Positions 1 to 11,923 are shown, counted from the stretch's first letter. The stretch is 64,000 nucleotides of DNA from Fusarium oxysporum f. sp. lycopersici 4287 (GCF_000149955.1 NC_030987.1:3901190-3965189), one strand, 5' to 3'. The notes: generated from the sequence alone by a model not told the origin. Program-made: numbers and translations.

Positions 1-633
1 GGCCCTGTTATGACAACAGCACACGTCCAGATCTCTCATGCGGATGTGATCGTGATCAACAAGGCCGACATGGTGACAGAGGTGGAACTCAACCAGGCCA
101 AAGAGAGAATCCAGTCGATCAATGGTCTTGCTAAGATCCATGTAACGGAGAGGAGTGTAGTCCCTCAATTGGAAGGATTCCTGCTTGATTTGCACGCATA
201 TGACCAATTCAATGAGTCAGACGCAAATGCCAAGGGACATAGTCACCTCGACCCTGTAAGTTCCCGCCTGATATATGATATTTGTAAGAGGTTTATGTAG
301 CTAACCGCTCAGACCATATCGACCGTCACCATACCCGTTGGCCGCCTTGAGCCAGGACAACTGGACACAGTTGATCGTTGGCTACGATCGGTACTGTGGG
401 ACAGCAAATTACCTGAAGATGAAAAGGAAGGTGATTTCGAGATCCATCGCTCCAAGGGACGGCTTGTGTTTGCCAATGGAGAGGTCAAGATGTTGCAGGG
501 GGTGAGGGAGGTCTTTGAGATAAATGACGGGCCGTTGGGAGATGAGACGCCCAAGGAGGGGAAGATTATTCTGATTGGAAGAAACGTAGCAGATGTTGGA
601 TTTGAAGACAGTTTCAAAAAAGCCCTGAGCTAG
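1..633 (+). CDS. CobW/ZNG1-type zinc GTPase metallochaperone, 3' part only
   Basis: This is the C-terminal 191 residues of a CobW-family P-loop GTPase; the gene starts before the window. Exons are <1-255 and 313-633, joined over a 57-nt intron (GTAAGT...CTCAG). The first exon carries the guanine-specificity motif (VINKAD, residues about 17-22 of the visible part) after a hydrophobic strand. The second exon encodes the small CobW C-terminal domain, opening with TISTVTIPVGRL and ending in a beta-rich segment (LVFANGEV, KIILIGRN). In fungi and animals this family (ZNG1/CBWD) delivers zinc to methionine aminopeptidase. The usual His-rich loop before the C-terminal domain is only hinted at here (GHSHLD). 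The P-loop and metal-binding CxCC motif lie outside the window, so the assignment rests on the C-terminal half. The eukaryotic ZNG1 branch is likely but not proven. Confidence 0.85.
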
Positions 634-1192
634 CCTTTATTACCTAGAGTAAAGAATAGAGGTGCATGATATTTCTATGATGTCTGAGGTCTTTCACTAG
701 TGCTGGCTGATTACTGAATGTAGACTGGAGCAGTTGAGCTCTGCTCAATGAATGGCAATTGACTTGCTTACCTTCTTGCCTATATTACTGTTATCATTCG
801 ATATATCACAGTGTCTAATAGAGGTTGTTGTTTATAGGCGTTGTTTATAGGCGTTGTTTGTTGGCGATGTTTGCCATGATGTTGAAGCATCCCCACTTAT
901 TCCCGCCCGGATCATCGTCCATTCCACCTCACTCCAATGTCCAGCCTTCTCTCTCAGTGAGTGAGCCCTTCTCCAACCAGTAGCAAACCTAAAGCCCCAG
1001 GCGAATAAGGCCAGCTCTGAAAGCAAACGATCGCATCTACAAACAACATCCCTACCATTTTGTCAACCTCCGCACAAAAACGCATCGACGTCGCACCGAA
1101 CGAACCCTCTTGCTACGACACTTCGAATTAACAACATTGTATTCCAGCAGCACCTCCACTTTGTTGATCGCGACAAACCTCTACAGTCAATC
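634..1192. other. Intergenic: CobW 3' end / NOT2 promoter and leader
   Basis: No gene seen. The first part is the 3' flank of the CobW gene. A 13-nt tandem repeat sits at 827-865. The last about 150 nt are C/A-rich and pyrimidine-rich, as expected for the NOT2 leader, and run into the start codon at 1193. Confidence 0.6.
827..865 (+). repeat. 13-nt tandem repeat, three copies
   Basis: GTTGTTTATAGGC occurs twice exactly (827-839 and 840-852) and a third time with changes in the middle (853-865, TTG for ATA). It lies between the CobW gene and NOT2. Likely a minisatellite of slippage origin; no function is visible. Confidence 0.85.
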
Positions 1193-3339
1193 ATGAATAG
1201 GCCAGGTAGGACGCACCCCCCACGACGTTATTCCTTCGCAGCCCAGACCCCGCGCTGCCAGCGACATCTGCAAAAACCTTCGTCATCTTTCGTAATTTTT
1301 TCGGCATATTATCATGCGAGAGAGAGCTGTGCGCCAGCACTTACGCTCACGAGCTTTGTGAAACTCCCTTGACGGCTTTCAACCCCTCCGCGACCCTCAT
1401 TGACCTTGTTCGGATGTCGCCACGATCGCTTCAATGGATCTAAACGCGGATCAGGATCAGGCTGGGGGCATGTCGGAGAGATTGCCATGAGCAGAGGCTG
1501 GATGGTCAAGCAAGCAAGCGAGCATTGGCAGGATAACGCTGACGATGTCATCGAATCGTAGGGGCAGTGCCACAGACACTCCGCGGGATGCCTGGTGGCT
1601 TTGGAGGTCAACAGCAACCCCAACAACCAGGACGAGCAGGAACGAATCGATTACCGAACGGAAAACTAGGTATGCGCTTCAGAAGTGATTGCGATCTCCG
1701 CGCTGTTGTTTTGGCTGGGTTGCATCGAAGACGGCCTTAGGCTAATACCGGGGGACAAATATAGGGAACAACAACTCTGGCTGGGCGTTTGGAGGGGTTC
1801 CCATGGCTGGAGCAGGTCCCCAAAACGCTGGACGTCAACTTGGCGGAAACGTGAGCTTCGCACAGAGCTTGTCGGGCTCCCAACCTGCAACATCACTCGA
1901 CCTATCGTACGTATATGGCTGCGGCACACATCATCGGAGCTTCAATACCTGTCCGGTATTGAATTATTCGAATCGAAGCTAGTCACAATGACGCGCTTGC
2001 TAATGCAGACTAGCGAATTCCCATCATTATCGAACAACGCCCAGATGTCGAACCCCAACCAGTCGTCTATGTGGTCGACAGCTGGATCGCGAAACCTGGG
2101 TGGTCCCAGTCCGCGCAACCAAGCTACCCCTCAGCAAGGTGGCCAGGATGATATGTTCAGTCCCACCTCTTCCAGAGGGCAAGGCGGGTTCAGATTCGGT
2201 AACCAAGGCAACATTGGACAACAAACTCAATCAAGCAGCGTTGACGACTTTCCACCACTGAACCAGACCTCGAATGGTGAGATGGGATCAGATCGGACGG
2301 CGAGCTTGATGTCATCTTTAGGCTTCAGCTCTCAGGCCGCCGGTGCTGGACCCTCAGCAAGCAATAGGGGGAATGGTCTTCTGAACGCATTGTCGGCTAA
2401 CAGCCGAGCGAATGAAGCCAGGTCGCCGCCTGGTATTGGAGCCCCTGGCTCTTCAAGACCGCAAGACGGCAAACCTCCTGGCCTGGAAGAGCCCCGGCAA
2501 AAGTCTTCCAAGGAGGATGCGGTACCAGACGATGCTTCTAATGCAGCGGATTATAACAACGCGGACTATAGCGCCACGAATTATGTGGCACAAACCATGC
2601 AAAAGAGACTCGATACTGAGGACGTCATTGACCCTCTAGAGGGTATGCCAGCATCCGACAAGTGGGGTCTCAAGGGCTTGACAACGTTGATGAACAACTA
2701 TCCTGACTACCACGCGATGGTTGTGGGAATGGACCCTAACTCGTTAGGACTTGACATCAATTCTCAAGAGTTTGTCTTCTCAAAACTAGCGATGGGGGCT
2801 TGCTAACATGCTTCTCAGGTTGTTTTCGACTCAGATTTACTCGCTGTTTGATGACGCACCTCCTCGGCCAGTCCTTTCCAATGGAAGATTTCGATTGCCG
2901 GATTGTTATAACGTGACAAATGTGCAACCTATCGAGAGTAAAATTCAGAGTTTCAATGAAGAGACTCTATTTTGGATCTTTTACAGCTGTACGGCAGATG
3001 TAAAGCAACAAATGGCTGCAGTTGAGCTGTAGGCGATAACCTATTTGCGCACTGTATTGAAAACAACTAACTCGTTGATAGACATTCACGAAACTGGAGG
3101 TGGCACAAGAAACACCAGATCTGGTTGACCAAAGACGAGCACATGACTCCTCAAATACTGAGTCCTAACCATGAGCGAGGCTATTACGTCGTCTGGGACA
3201 CAAACTCCTGGCGCAAAGAGCGTGTATGTGCATCTCGGAGCGTTTTAGACGATATCATCTAACAAGCGCACAGAAAGAGCTCACTCTACACTATGGCGAT
3301 CTAGATACAACGCTGGGCCAGGCGCAGGTTGTGCCTTGA
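1193..3339 (+). CDS. NOT2: CCR4-NOT complex subunit NOT2 (CNOT2 / CDC36)
   Basis: Scaffold subunit of the CCR4-NOT deadenylase and transcription complex, which pairs with NOT3/5 on NOT1. Seven exons: 1193-1205, 1568-1669, 1765-1906, 2014-2769, 2819-3028, 3082-3223, 3274-3339, giving 476 aa. The N-terminal two thirds are Gly/Gln/Ser/Asn-rich and disordered, with a SLDLSEFPSLSN motif formed across the 1906/2014 junction. The C-terminal NOT box (about residues 300-470) begins near DKWGLKGL and contains ESKIQSFNEETLFWIFYSC and a Trp/His-rich core (NWRWHKKHQIW). It ends in YYVVWDTNSWRKE. The ATG is in a 13-nt coding exon followed by a 362-nt intron. I chose it because the exon-2 frame (VPQTLRGMPGGFGG) continues from it in phase and resembles the start of related NOT2 proteins. 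The start is the least certain part; the C-terminal domain is secure. Confidence 0.9.
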
Positions 3340-4008
3340 TAGGAGCAGTACTGAGCACCACGATTGGAGAGAATTTCCTTTGGAACAGGTGTGCATGGGT
3401 GACTGATACGTGAGAAACGTATAAAGGGGCGTTACGGCATCAAGACAGGGCAACTGTTTCTCGTGGGGATGGGATCGGACCTGGGTTATGAATGAACGCT
3501 CTTCCATCACTGAGGGCTGGCTTATCGCCTGGATATCGGACTGTCGTGTCAATAAATGATGCTTTTCAGTTCTGCGCAATAACTGTTTGCCTTGAATGTG
3601 ATGACATGAATGAGAATTCGCCGCGGCCGCATTGGACGGCAGGCTATGGTTTGACTCCAGTTATTCTAACCAATTATCAAGAATCAGCATTTGAAAGAGC
3701 CCGAAGGCATCATCTCATTTGGTTCTGATATCAATCATATGAAGTTCGGTCATTAACATGATTAGCCGAGGATTCCCCACATGCAATTTGACGTAGCGCC
3801 CCGTCTTTCGAGGTGGGCTCGCTGGCGTAAGAGCAACGCTTATTACATGCCACTGACCCACGACCCAAGCTCTCTAGCTCGTGGCTACAACTGTGCATAC
3901 TTATCGTCATCTCGGCATCCTTCTTGGACGGCCACCTATCTCGTTCGAACCCGTGTAGCTTCTTATAATTCCTTCGAACGTCCGCCTCTTCCTTGCGACT
4001 CATACATC
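3340..4008. other. Intergenic: NOT2 3' flank and CUE1 promoter
   Basis: Holds the NOT2 3' UTR and the CUE1 upstream region. Short open frames on both strands lack family features or splice partners. A GAATTCG-CGCGGCCGC-like stretch at 3613-3630 is noted under rejected items. Nothing else is recognised. Confidence 0.55.
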
Positions 4009-4637
4009 ATGGCGGACGACCAAATCTCATTGCCATATCTACTGGCCATCCTGGTCGTCTCGGGCTTGATAATACGATACCTGTTCTTTGGAGGACCGTC
4101 GCCACCTCAGCCCACACGATCCCCTGAAGCTTTCCTCCGGTCTAGAGAGATTGCAGTTGAGAGAATACAGCAAATGTTTCCGCAGGCGGATCGACGGAGT
4201 ATTCTATGGGATCTGCAGCGCAACGGAGGAAACATCCAGAGCACGACAGAGCGAATACTAGCAGGACGACTGGACACGGTATGCTGAACCTGTGCCATTG
4301 CCCTTTCAGGCCTCTTGCTGACAAGTATCACCACTAGCCCCCCGTGACTTTCCAACCGCCGCCTCCTCCGGGCCAGTCCGCACCGAGCAGCAGCGCAGCG
4401 ACGGCGTCTCGACAGCCGGATAAGCCAGCGCAGCCGGATCTTATCACCCGGTATAACCTTAAGGACAAGTTGGATACTGCGTCGCAGGAGGAGCAGGATG
4501 CCAAGGGTAAGGGATGGAGCTCGAACAGAGATGAGAGGCAAGCTTCGCTGCAGAGGAGGAGGGATGAGATGATTCTTGCAGCGCGGAGGAAGATGGAGGC
4601 TAAGCTTGCGGCTGAGAAGGCGGCTCAGGGGAGTTGA
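4009..4637 (+). CDS. CUE1: CUE-domain ER membrane protein CUE1 (recruits the E2 enzyme UBC7)
   Basis: ER-associated degradation cofactor that anchors and activates the ubiquitin-conjugating enzyme Ubc7 next to Hrd1 or Doa10-type ligases. Exons 4009-4278 and 4338-4637 give 189 aa. Residues about 8-26 form a single N-terminal membrane anchor (LPYLLAILVVSGLIIRYLF). A CUE domain follows at about 45-88, with the MFP motif (RIQQMFPQADRRS) and the paired helix that binds ubiquitin (ILWDLQRNGGNIQSTTERIL). A proline-rich linker leads to a basic amphipathic helical C-terminus (about 135-187: RQASLQRRRDEMILAARRKMEAKL), matching the position of the Ubc7-binding region of yeast Cue1. The intron lies just after the CUE domain (GTATGC...CACTAG). 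Length and order match fungal Cue1. Confidence 0.87.
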
Positions 4638-6566
4638 TAGGATAGAAAGACGCATGACATAGTAGATAACAAGGTGGCCAAGCATTGTATTAGTTTTTGA
4701 CGGTGGTATCATGTCGCGTGCCCTTTTGACAGAGACAACTGTTGCTTTTTCTTTTATTATACTCATATTTAGACAAACATGTATTTGTAACAATACTTGA
4801 TTAATCAAGCTCAAGAACCTAAGGTGCTTGTATAGCGGGTTGTCAGATGTGCATCAACGCTTGTTAGCATGTAAGCCAACCCTGCTGTACTGCATATCGA
4901 TTATCGTCCGTTGATCACATGTGCAAACAATTCAAGCAGTTTTGCCATCTTGCTACCAGAGACTTAAAATATCGCCATGCCGAGATATCTGCCACAAGTC
5001 CAATAACAACTATCTAGTACTCACGAATATTTCACTCGAACTTAGCTTGTTTCTCAGACTTATTCTGAGATTTACACCAACCAGCCAAGCCTCTCATGTG
5101 AAGCTGATAGTCAGAGATGTGGCAGTGCTTGCGTGGCTCTGTGGCGATGGTCTCGGGAGATCATCAGGAAATGAATGTCTAGCAACTAGCGCAGTGCTAG
5201 GAGTGCCAGAAGGCCTCCAGATACAATCAAAGCGAAAATGAAGATTGGTCTGTGTTCCGGTGCATGACTGAGGTAGCCAAAAGGTTTAGAAATCCAGTTG
5301 AAGCTATCTTAGCATATAGACACCTTGAGGTTGATTGCCAGTAACGGCATAAACTCAATCTCTGACAGGTTCGACAGAGATACCATCTAATAAAACACTT
5401 ACTCTCACTGAAACAGTGATGTGAATCACATACCTTAACTACGTCGGATGATAGCTCATTGTTGGAGTTGTAGACAATAGCAACTGTAGTGGGGTTCTGG
5501 GGATTGGTTGCTGGTACAAATATAAGACCCCGCCACATGTTTGTTTTCTTCTACATATGCGCGGGCAACCGAATGATACTCTGACAGGAATCTGCTTCAG
5601 CTACGCCAACAGGTTCCAAATTCAGGAACAAGATTAATTATCGCATTCCAAGATCACTTCTTAGTAAAGTCACCTCAAAAGAGGCGTTACGAAACATCTG
5701 CCGCGAAATCCAGGGTCCAAAAATCTATCAAAGGCGAACCCTGGAGCTGAGCCACAGCCATTCAACGCGGCCTCGTGAACTAGGGTCCAGGTAGTTCAAG
5801 TGTATCACCCTTCGACTTCACCCATTCACCTGAGCTCCGCCTAGATCCAAAAAGGCACACTACCTATTCTCCGATCAACACCAGCTTCACATCTCCCTCT
5901 TTTTTTTTAGCACTTTCATCGCATCTCCCCCTTCATTCACTGACCTTTGCGTCCCCTCTTTAGACTAAACGTAGTCTCGTCTTTGGTCATACAGATTCGC
6001 TCCTTGATCAACAGCCTCACGTTCAAGATTTGACGTCATCTTGGTAACTCTCCCTTTTCCTTGGATTAGCAACATGCCAATCAGTACCACCAATCCGCAT
6101 CTGTTGCTGCGCATGTCAAGAGGCACAGTTAGCTCAGGTAGCCACCCGACACCGGGTCCATCCTTGCGATACTGCATGGCTGATCAGATATATCCTTCAT
6201 GCCCTACGCTCCCTGGCCGACCTCATGACCCTTGCTCAACCTCGTTGATTTGATCTCGACTTTCTAGTGATTATACGTGCTAACATTAAACCTTCAAGTT
6301 ACGACTTCATACTCGTGCACCTCGATCGAGAACGTACCCTGGCATTTGAGTGCAGTACCCCATTGTGCAACAGTGACCAATTCGAACTCCAACGACAAGT
6401 CTCTCGCATACCTGAAACGCCACTCGACACAAACGATACCGAAGACGGCCTTCATGTATTTCCACAAACTATTCGATTGTTGATACCCGAACCCTTCAAG
6501 ACTACAAGTACATATCTTGAGGTTGCGTGCACCTAATTGCCAGCGGACCGGGGCCCTTTCATCGCG
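4638..6566. other. Intergenic, 1.9 kb: CUE1 3' flank and J-protein promoter/leader
   Basis: No gene recognised. A 106-codon frame at 4921-5241 and an antisense frame at 5227-5538 have no start context, domain or splice partner that I can support. From about 5810 the sequence becomes CT-rich (a T run at about 5902-5909), typical of a promoter and leader for the J-protein gene at 6567. Short upstream reading frames at 6041-6253 and 6267-6536 may lie in that leader or in an unmarked leader intron. Confidence 0.5.
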
Positions 6567-9449
6567 ATGGGTACACCCCGAGACTATTATGCAGACTTAG
6601 AGCTGCCACCGACGGCAGACGCCGCGGAAATTCGAAAACAATATCGAAAACTTGGTACAAATGGACGAAGCTTGTTTGCTTTTTACAGCCGCTGACACGA
6701 ATTGTAGCTCTCAAGTATCATCCAGATCGCAATCCTGGACGAGAGGCAGAAGTGAACACACAGTTCCAGATTATCCAAACGGCGCACGAAATTCTTTCCG
6801 ACCCTGAACAGAAGGCCAAGCACGATGCTTCGCGAGGGCGCGGTAGATTTCCAGGAGCTTCGGGTGTTAAGGGTAACCCGTGGTCAAATGTCAGCGCCCA
6901 GTATCCGCCCCCTCCTCGGCGCAACAATGCAAATCCTCGAGCTCCGCCATCGGGCGCACAAAGATGGCAACGTTTCTCTACGGGAGTTCCTCCCACTGCA
7001 AAGCATTATACAGCATCAGATGCTGAATCGAAGAAGAATGCTGCCCGAGCGTTTGAAAACATGCGAAAGGGTACATCGACCAAAGCGAACGATCAACCAC
7101 GACCTCCCCCTCCACCTCCGCCACCACGAACTGAATCTGCCAGACAACGTCAAGAGGCCTCGTTTGGTGCAAGGAAGACAGGCTTCCACCCTCGGACAAC
7201 AGTGGGCGATGAACCACCTGTATCAAGTAGCAACTACAGCTCGAGACCTGCTTCGGAACGATATGCGCAGCGATTTGGCTCTGACATTCCACAACAAGCA
7301 CCTCCTCCTACTCCCCAACGGCCGCCCCCAACTGCGATGCCTGATCCGTTAAGCCAATTCAGAGACCGAGACAGTACAGCAGACCCCCGACAAAGCAGTC
7401 CTTATGCATCAAACGGAGGCGAAAAGACTAACCCTTTCGATGGCATCTCAATAAACCGGGCTAAGAGTACTCGGGAAGCAACTCGCCAAGATCAATCCGC
7501 CTCTGAAAATGAAGCCTTCAACCGACAACGCAGCGCCAGTGCACCGAAGGGTGGAAAGGCTGAGGACGTTCCTTTGAATAATAAGGCTCCTGAACAACCT
7601 TCGATACCTCGGGATCCGGCAGACCGTCCCAAGGCGCCGTTGAAGAAAACTCGCAGTGGTTTCAAGAGTGTTCCACTAGGACCTAACCAGCAGGCCACTG
7701 AGTTTCCCGCAAATGATAAGCGTCAGTGAAAGTCGCCAATTCAAAAATCTTGTTACTAACTATAAGACAGCAACTGATTCACCTGGTGGCCCAACAATGT
7801 ATGGCAATCCATTTTCTACAACATCTAGCCGCCCATTCCTGAAGAGCTCCAACAAGTGTCGTGGTCACCACGGGTATGATTCCTTGGGGAATCATTGCCC
7901 ACATGAAATCCCTATCAAGCCTTCTCAGCCGTCGCCTAGTGGTAGACAGTATTCAACTCACCAATTGACTCCGTTTGAGCGCCAGCAACAGGAGCTCTTA
8001 TCGCAACTCATCAACAACGCAAGTCCTGACAGCCCTGCTAAGAAGCCGAAGCTCCAAGACCGCGACTCCAAAATCCCCAGCATGCCGAATCGTGCTAACA
8101 AAGTCTACTCGAACAGCTTTAGTTTCCCTGTCAATGATGACACTTTCGCGCGAACATCGCCTGATCACCATCGATTCTCCCGACGAAGCACTGACGATAT
8201 TAACACTAGTTTTGCTGATGAAGATGATGCTGCTGGGTGGGAGTTCAATGCCGGTGGAGCTGAACAGGACAGCCCAAGTAGGCCCCGAAAGCCAGGTCGC
8301 CGATCTCCAGGGAAGCGGCCCCCGATGAGCGGCAAGAGTACACCGAGTTTCATGTCTGATGCCGAGAGATCCGACTCTGCTAAACCCGAGTCGGCCTTTA
8401 ACCCTGCAGGTTGGGACTTTGGTCCCCAAACATTTGTTCCTCAGCCGTCAAAGTCTGTATCTCCCACGCGATCTACCCGAACAAACTCACGAAAGCCGAA
8501 GGCGTCCAAAAAGTCAAGCCATGCCAATCTTGTGGACGACAGCAGCAGTGAAGATGAGGTTTTGGAATGGCGTGGCCGAAAGGTGCAAGAAGAGCCACTT
8601 GCTGCCGAGAGCCCCCAGGCTATGGACATAGATACTCCTCCTGCGCCGTCTTCCATGCCGCCACCTCGACCCCCCAAGGTACCTTCACCCCAACCAGCTC
8701 AGACTACGCCTTCACCACAGCCTGCCCAGCCTGTGAGCCAACCTCCGCAACCCGTTGAAACGAACCAGGCTCCTGGAGTGGTACCTGCTCCTCATGCTGC
8801 CCGAAACATCAACGTCGAACCCACCAGACCCGAGTGGCGACCTGGCAATGTTGACACCGTCAATGGTAACGAGCACGGACCCGAGAGTCCCAGAAAGGCA
8901 TTCAATCCAAACAACATGGGATCTGAAGACAGCGAAGAGTTCCAAGCAAGCTTTGCTGACCTCAGAAATGTGGCACCATTCACTCAACAGAGTTCCGGCT
9001 TGAAGTCTTTCTCTGACTTGAAGGACAATCTACCATTTGAAAGCAAAGCGGCGCCACAGATTCCAATGAAGTTACCCAAGGTCCACCCGTTGATCTTTCC
9101 AGCAGCACCAACTGCTCCTCAAATCCCAGCTGCGGCCACTATTAACGGTGTAAAGCCAAGTGCGCTTTCTTGGGAGACATATGTCAAAGATTTTGAACAT
9201 TACTTGAAGCAATGGGACACGTTCAACGCCCAAGTCGTCGACCATTTTGCCACCCGAAAGTCGCACATTGCTCGTACCCGAGAAGAAAAGGGGTATTCAT
9301 TCTTGGAGAACCGGGGTGATGCTGACATTCAGGAGTATTACAACTGGCTCGAACAGGATATGGATGTTCGTCGACGCTGGGCAGCCGCATGCGAGGAGCA
9401 TGAGCACCGATTCCGAGAATTCATGGCGTTTCGAATGAAGATGAAGTAA
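6567..9449 (+). CDS. Large N-terminal J-domain (DnaJ-type) protein, mostly disordered
   Basis: Hsp40-class co-chaperone candidate of 926 aa; exons 6567-6654, 6708-7721, 7771-9449. The J domain occupies residues about 5-75: DYYADLEL...AEIRKQYRKL, then the HPD motif (LKYHPDRNPG) just after the first splice junction, then the last helix (FQIIQTAHEILSDPEQKAKHD). HPD is the motif that stimulates Hsp70 ATPase. The rest is low-complexity, with an eight-proline run near residue 190, a small Cys/His cluster at residues 397-412, and many Ser/Pro and acidic stretches. The last about 95 residues are predicted helical (SALSWETYVKDFEHYLKQW ... EEHEHRFREFMAFRMKMK) and look like a conserved terminal module. 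There is no zinc-finger or substrate-binding DnaJ domain, so this is a class C J-protein. The partner and process are unknown. The small first intron splits the J domain between helix II and HPD. Confidence 0.85.
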
Positions 9450-10638
9450 TTGATTGGTTTTGTTTTGTGGAGTTGACAGTTTATGGATTGGGTCGAATTT
9501 CGTCTAATGTCGTTTTACCGTCAACATGGGATACCAAGAAGACTAACTACTTAGCTGTTGATCACTGGAGAGGATACATATAGCACGCGATACAGAGTGA
9601 ATTTCGGGGTTTCTACAGGAGTCCACAAGATGATGAGGATAGGAGGTTCTGGATCTGGGAGGCAACAGGCGCGATGCAAGCATGCGGTGCGTGGAGCTGG
9701 CAATTATGTTGCGTTGCGTTACGTTTGATAGTGGTTTTTGTCGTTGATTATTAGTGGCAACTGGGCGATTTGCATCAAGGGCGTTCTCGCTGCAGACGAG
9801 ACTTGAGCTTCACTGGCATCAGCGGTTTGGTCTTTGGAGACAGGATTCCAAGATGTGTATATGATGGCACGAGTTAACCATAGAAATAGACGAGATGGTA
9901 CCTCTCAACGAGTTGGCAGTGTCAGGCACTGGCAGATTCACGGCGGCAGTGCGCTAGCCCCTGGCTCTCAGATCGTGAGATTCGAGACTTGAGAACCTGT
10001 GTGTGTGATTCGCTGCTCTCTATGATCGCGAGAGCTATATTATCCCCATCCTCTAAGTTTTCTGCCTTTTTCTCTCCTTCTCTCCTCCATATTATTTCTG
10101 ACCGGAGTCGGTAGTCTTCTTCATCAACAATATCCGTATCGAAGCCTTCAACAGGCGCTTTACCTCTGCAAACAGCGACGACATAAGCACAAGAACAAAC
10201 ACACGAAGTAAGTTTTAGTTATTATTCCTCTTATTGTTCCTCTCTCATATCCGTTTGCTGGTCACCCTTAGACCACAATCGGAGTGCGCTGGGTGGTTCA
10301 CTGCAATGGCCGTTTCGTCCGATCTTTTTCGAGAGCCGTTTGCTTTTTGCAATTGTCTAGTGAGGGGGTGTTCTTTTGTTTACTGCCTTTCAACACCTTC
10401 TATTCTTCTATTCAAACAATTTCCTGCATCTTTACTGCGGATTTCTAGTATTTAAGAGCACTCGTTAACAGACTTAGGAACCCTTTTCTTCTTTCATTCC
10501 TTCACAACTCCATCACACTCCACATCTACCTTCTTCTCTCTTGTTCTTGAGTGTATCCTCAAGACGTCCTTCTAATCTCATCGCTGCTACAAGGGCCTTG
10601 CGCATCATCCACAAGTATCGACATATATAACTGTCGCA
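9450..10638. other. Intergenic, 1.2 kb: J-protein 3' flank and long leader of Myb-like gene
   Basis: No gene seen. From about 10020 the + strand is strongly pyrimidine-rich (TTTTCTGCCTTTTTCTCTCC and similar), a pattern of highly expressed fungal promoters. A likely leader intron is listed separately at 10208-10471. Confidence 0.55.
10208..10471 (+). promoter_or_regulatory. Probable 5' UTR intron of the Myb-like gene
   Basis: A perfect GTAAGT donor at 10208 is matched by CTCGTTAACAG at the acceptor end (10471), with GTTAAC as branch-like element. The 264-nt segment contains an ATG (10304) that would otherwise be an upstream start. No coding sequence is affected. The call is from splice consensus only. 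Confidence 0.4.
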
Positions 10639-11258
10639 ATGTCTGACGCTGCTGTGAAGCCCAACGCCTGGACCGATGAGGCCAAGGTAAGTCCCGACCA
10701 TACCCCCGATCCATGTGGAAGGGGTCTAACCACCTCAACAGAACGAGCTTCTCCTGCGCATCATCGCGCAGTTGAAGCCCGAGGGCAAGTCTATCAACTG
10801 GTCCGAGATTAACATGGAAGGCCGTACCGTCAAGAGCCTTCAGAACCAGTGGACTTTTTTCAATAAAAAGCTTGAGGCCTTCAAGACTCAGTCAAACGAT
10901 GGCAGCACCCCTTCTACTCCCGCTAAGAAGGCGACTTCTGGTAAGCCATATGCCCCCTTTCTAGTCGCGACAATCTAGTAGAGTAACTAACCCCTTCATC
11001 TAGCTCGCAAGCGGGGCCCGAAGGCCAAGAAGGTCGCCCCCGATGACGACGAGGTGTACGAGAGCCCCAAGGTGACCCCTCGTAAGCGTCGCGCTCCTAG
11101 TAAGTCGATCGTACACAACCCTCATACCAAGCCTTTTACTAACACTGGTAACAGAGACCCCCGAGAGCGACTCAAAGGCCGTCAAGAAAGAACTTAGCGA
11201 GGCCGTCGTCAAGGATGAGGAAATGGAGGATGACCGCGACGTCGATGGAGAGGTCTAG
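10639..11258 (+). CDS. Small Myb/SANT-like protein with basic middle and acidic tail
   Basis: 148-aa protein; exons 10639-10686, 10742-10940, 11004-11099, 11155-11258, all with clean GTAAGY donors. Residues about 10-60 have the tryptophan spacing of a Myb/SANT-like helical domain (W11, W36, W53: AWTDEAKNELLLRII ... INWSEINMEGRTVKSLQNQW). After this come a Ser/Thr/Pro linker (TPSTPAKKA), a basic patch (ARKRGPKAKK, PRKRRAPK) that could act as nuclear signal, and an acidic tail (KDEEMEDDRDVDGEV). Proteins of this shape are common in filamentous fungi and are usually annotated only as Myb-like. DNA or histone-tail binding is plausible but not shown. The rich pyrimidine leader suggests strong expression. 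Confidence 0.8.
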
Positions 11259-11923
11259 GCTCTTATCTTCTCTCTATGGCGCCGGACAACTTCGTCGCTA
11301 AAGTCTCCAGAGACGTCAGAAGAAGACAAAGTCTACCTAGTATGCCATTGTGTTCAGGCTTAGGTGAAGGGGGTGGGTTCACATCTAGCAGGGCAGATAG
11401 GAACTATCATATGTGGTCTATTTGATGACCATGGAAGCTAGTATACATATTAGCTGATAAACATATACTGCCTCTGCAATATCTCTGGAGTCTTTGATTA
11501 TGTGATAATGAGAAAGCCCTATCTAGAATGTCGCGATGCCTGTCCGACCCTGACATCGACTTGTTAGTAGCATGAAGATAACGTTACTGCAAGCCTCTAT
11601 TGATAAATGTTGTAAGTATAAAGAAGTGTCTGTCTAAGGCAGTTGTTTAGATATTGCCTTTCTAGGTGAAGTCGATCGGGGATGGAGCCGACTCTAGGTC
11701 GGATTGTGGGGGTTGTTAGAACGCGATGGGGCCGGCATTTATAGAATCCGACAACCAAGAATCAGGCGAGATACAGGCCATTGGCCATTCCTCAACAACC
11801 GTCAATTAATAGACAACATTTCAACTTTACTTTTATATATAATTCTGAAGTTTCCTTAAATGCGTCTTTGTTTAGTATCATCGTGATTGCTTGCTAGATT
11901 GAAGAATTGAGGAATTGACGATC
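11259..11923. other. Intergenic between Myb-like gene and SLC40 gene
   Basis: 3' flank of the Myb-like gene and upstream region of the ferroportin-like gene. AT-rich just before the latter (TTTATATATAATTC near 11833). No gene or RNA recognised. Confidence 0.5.

Noticed and set aside
3613..3630. EcoRI-like GAATTCG followed by a NotI site, like a cDNA adaptor
   Set aside because: The spacing differs from standard adaptors and the flanks continue as ordinary fungal intergenic DNA; likely chance.
4107..4814. 235-codon antisense reading frame over CUE1
   Set aside because: It mirrors the CUE1 coding and intron sequence, is Leu/Arg-rich in composition and has no domain, so it is a shadow.
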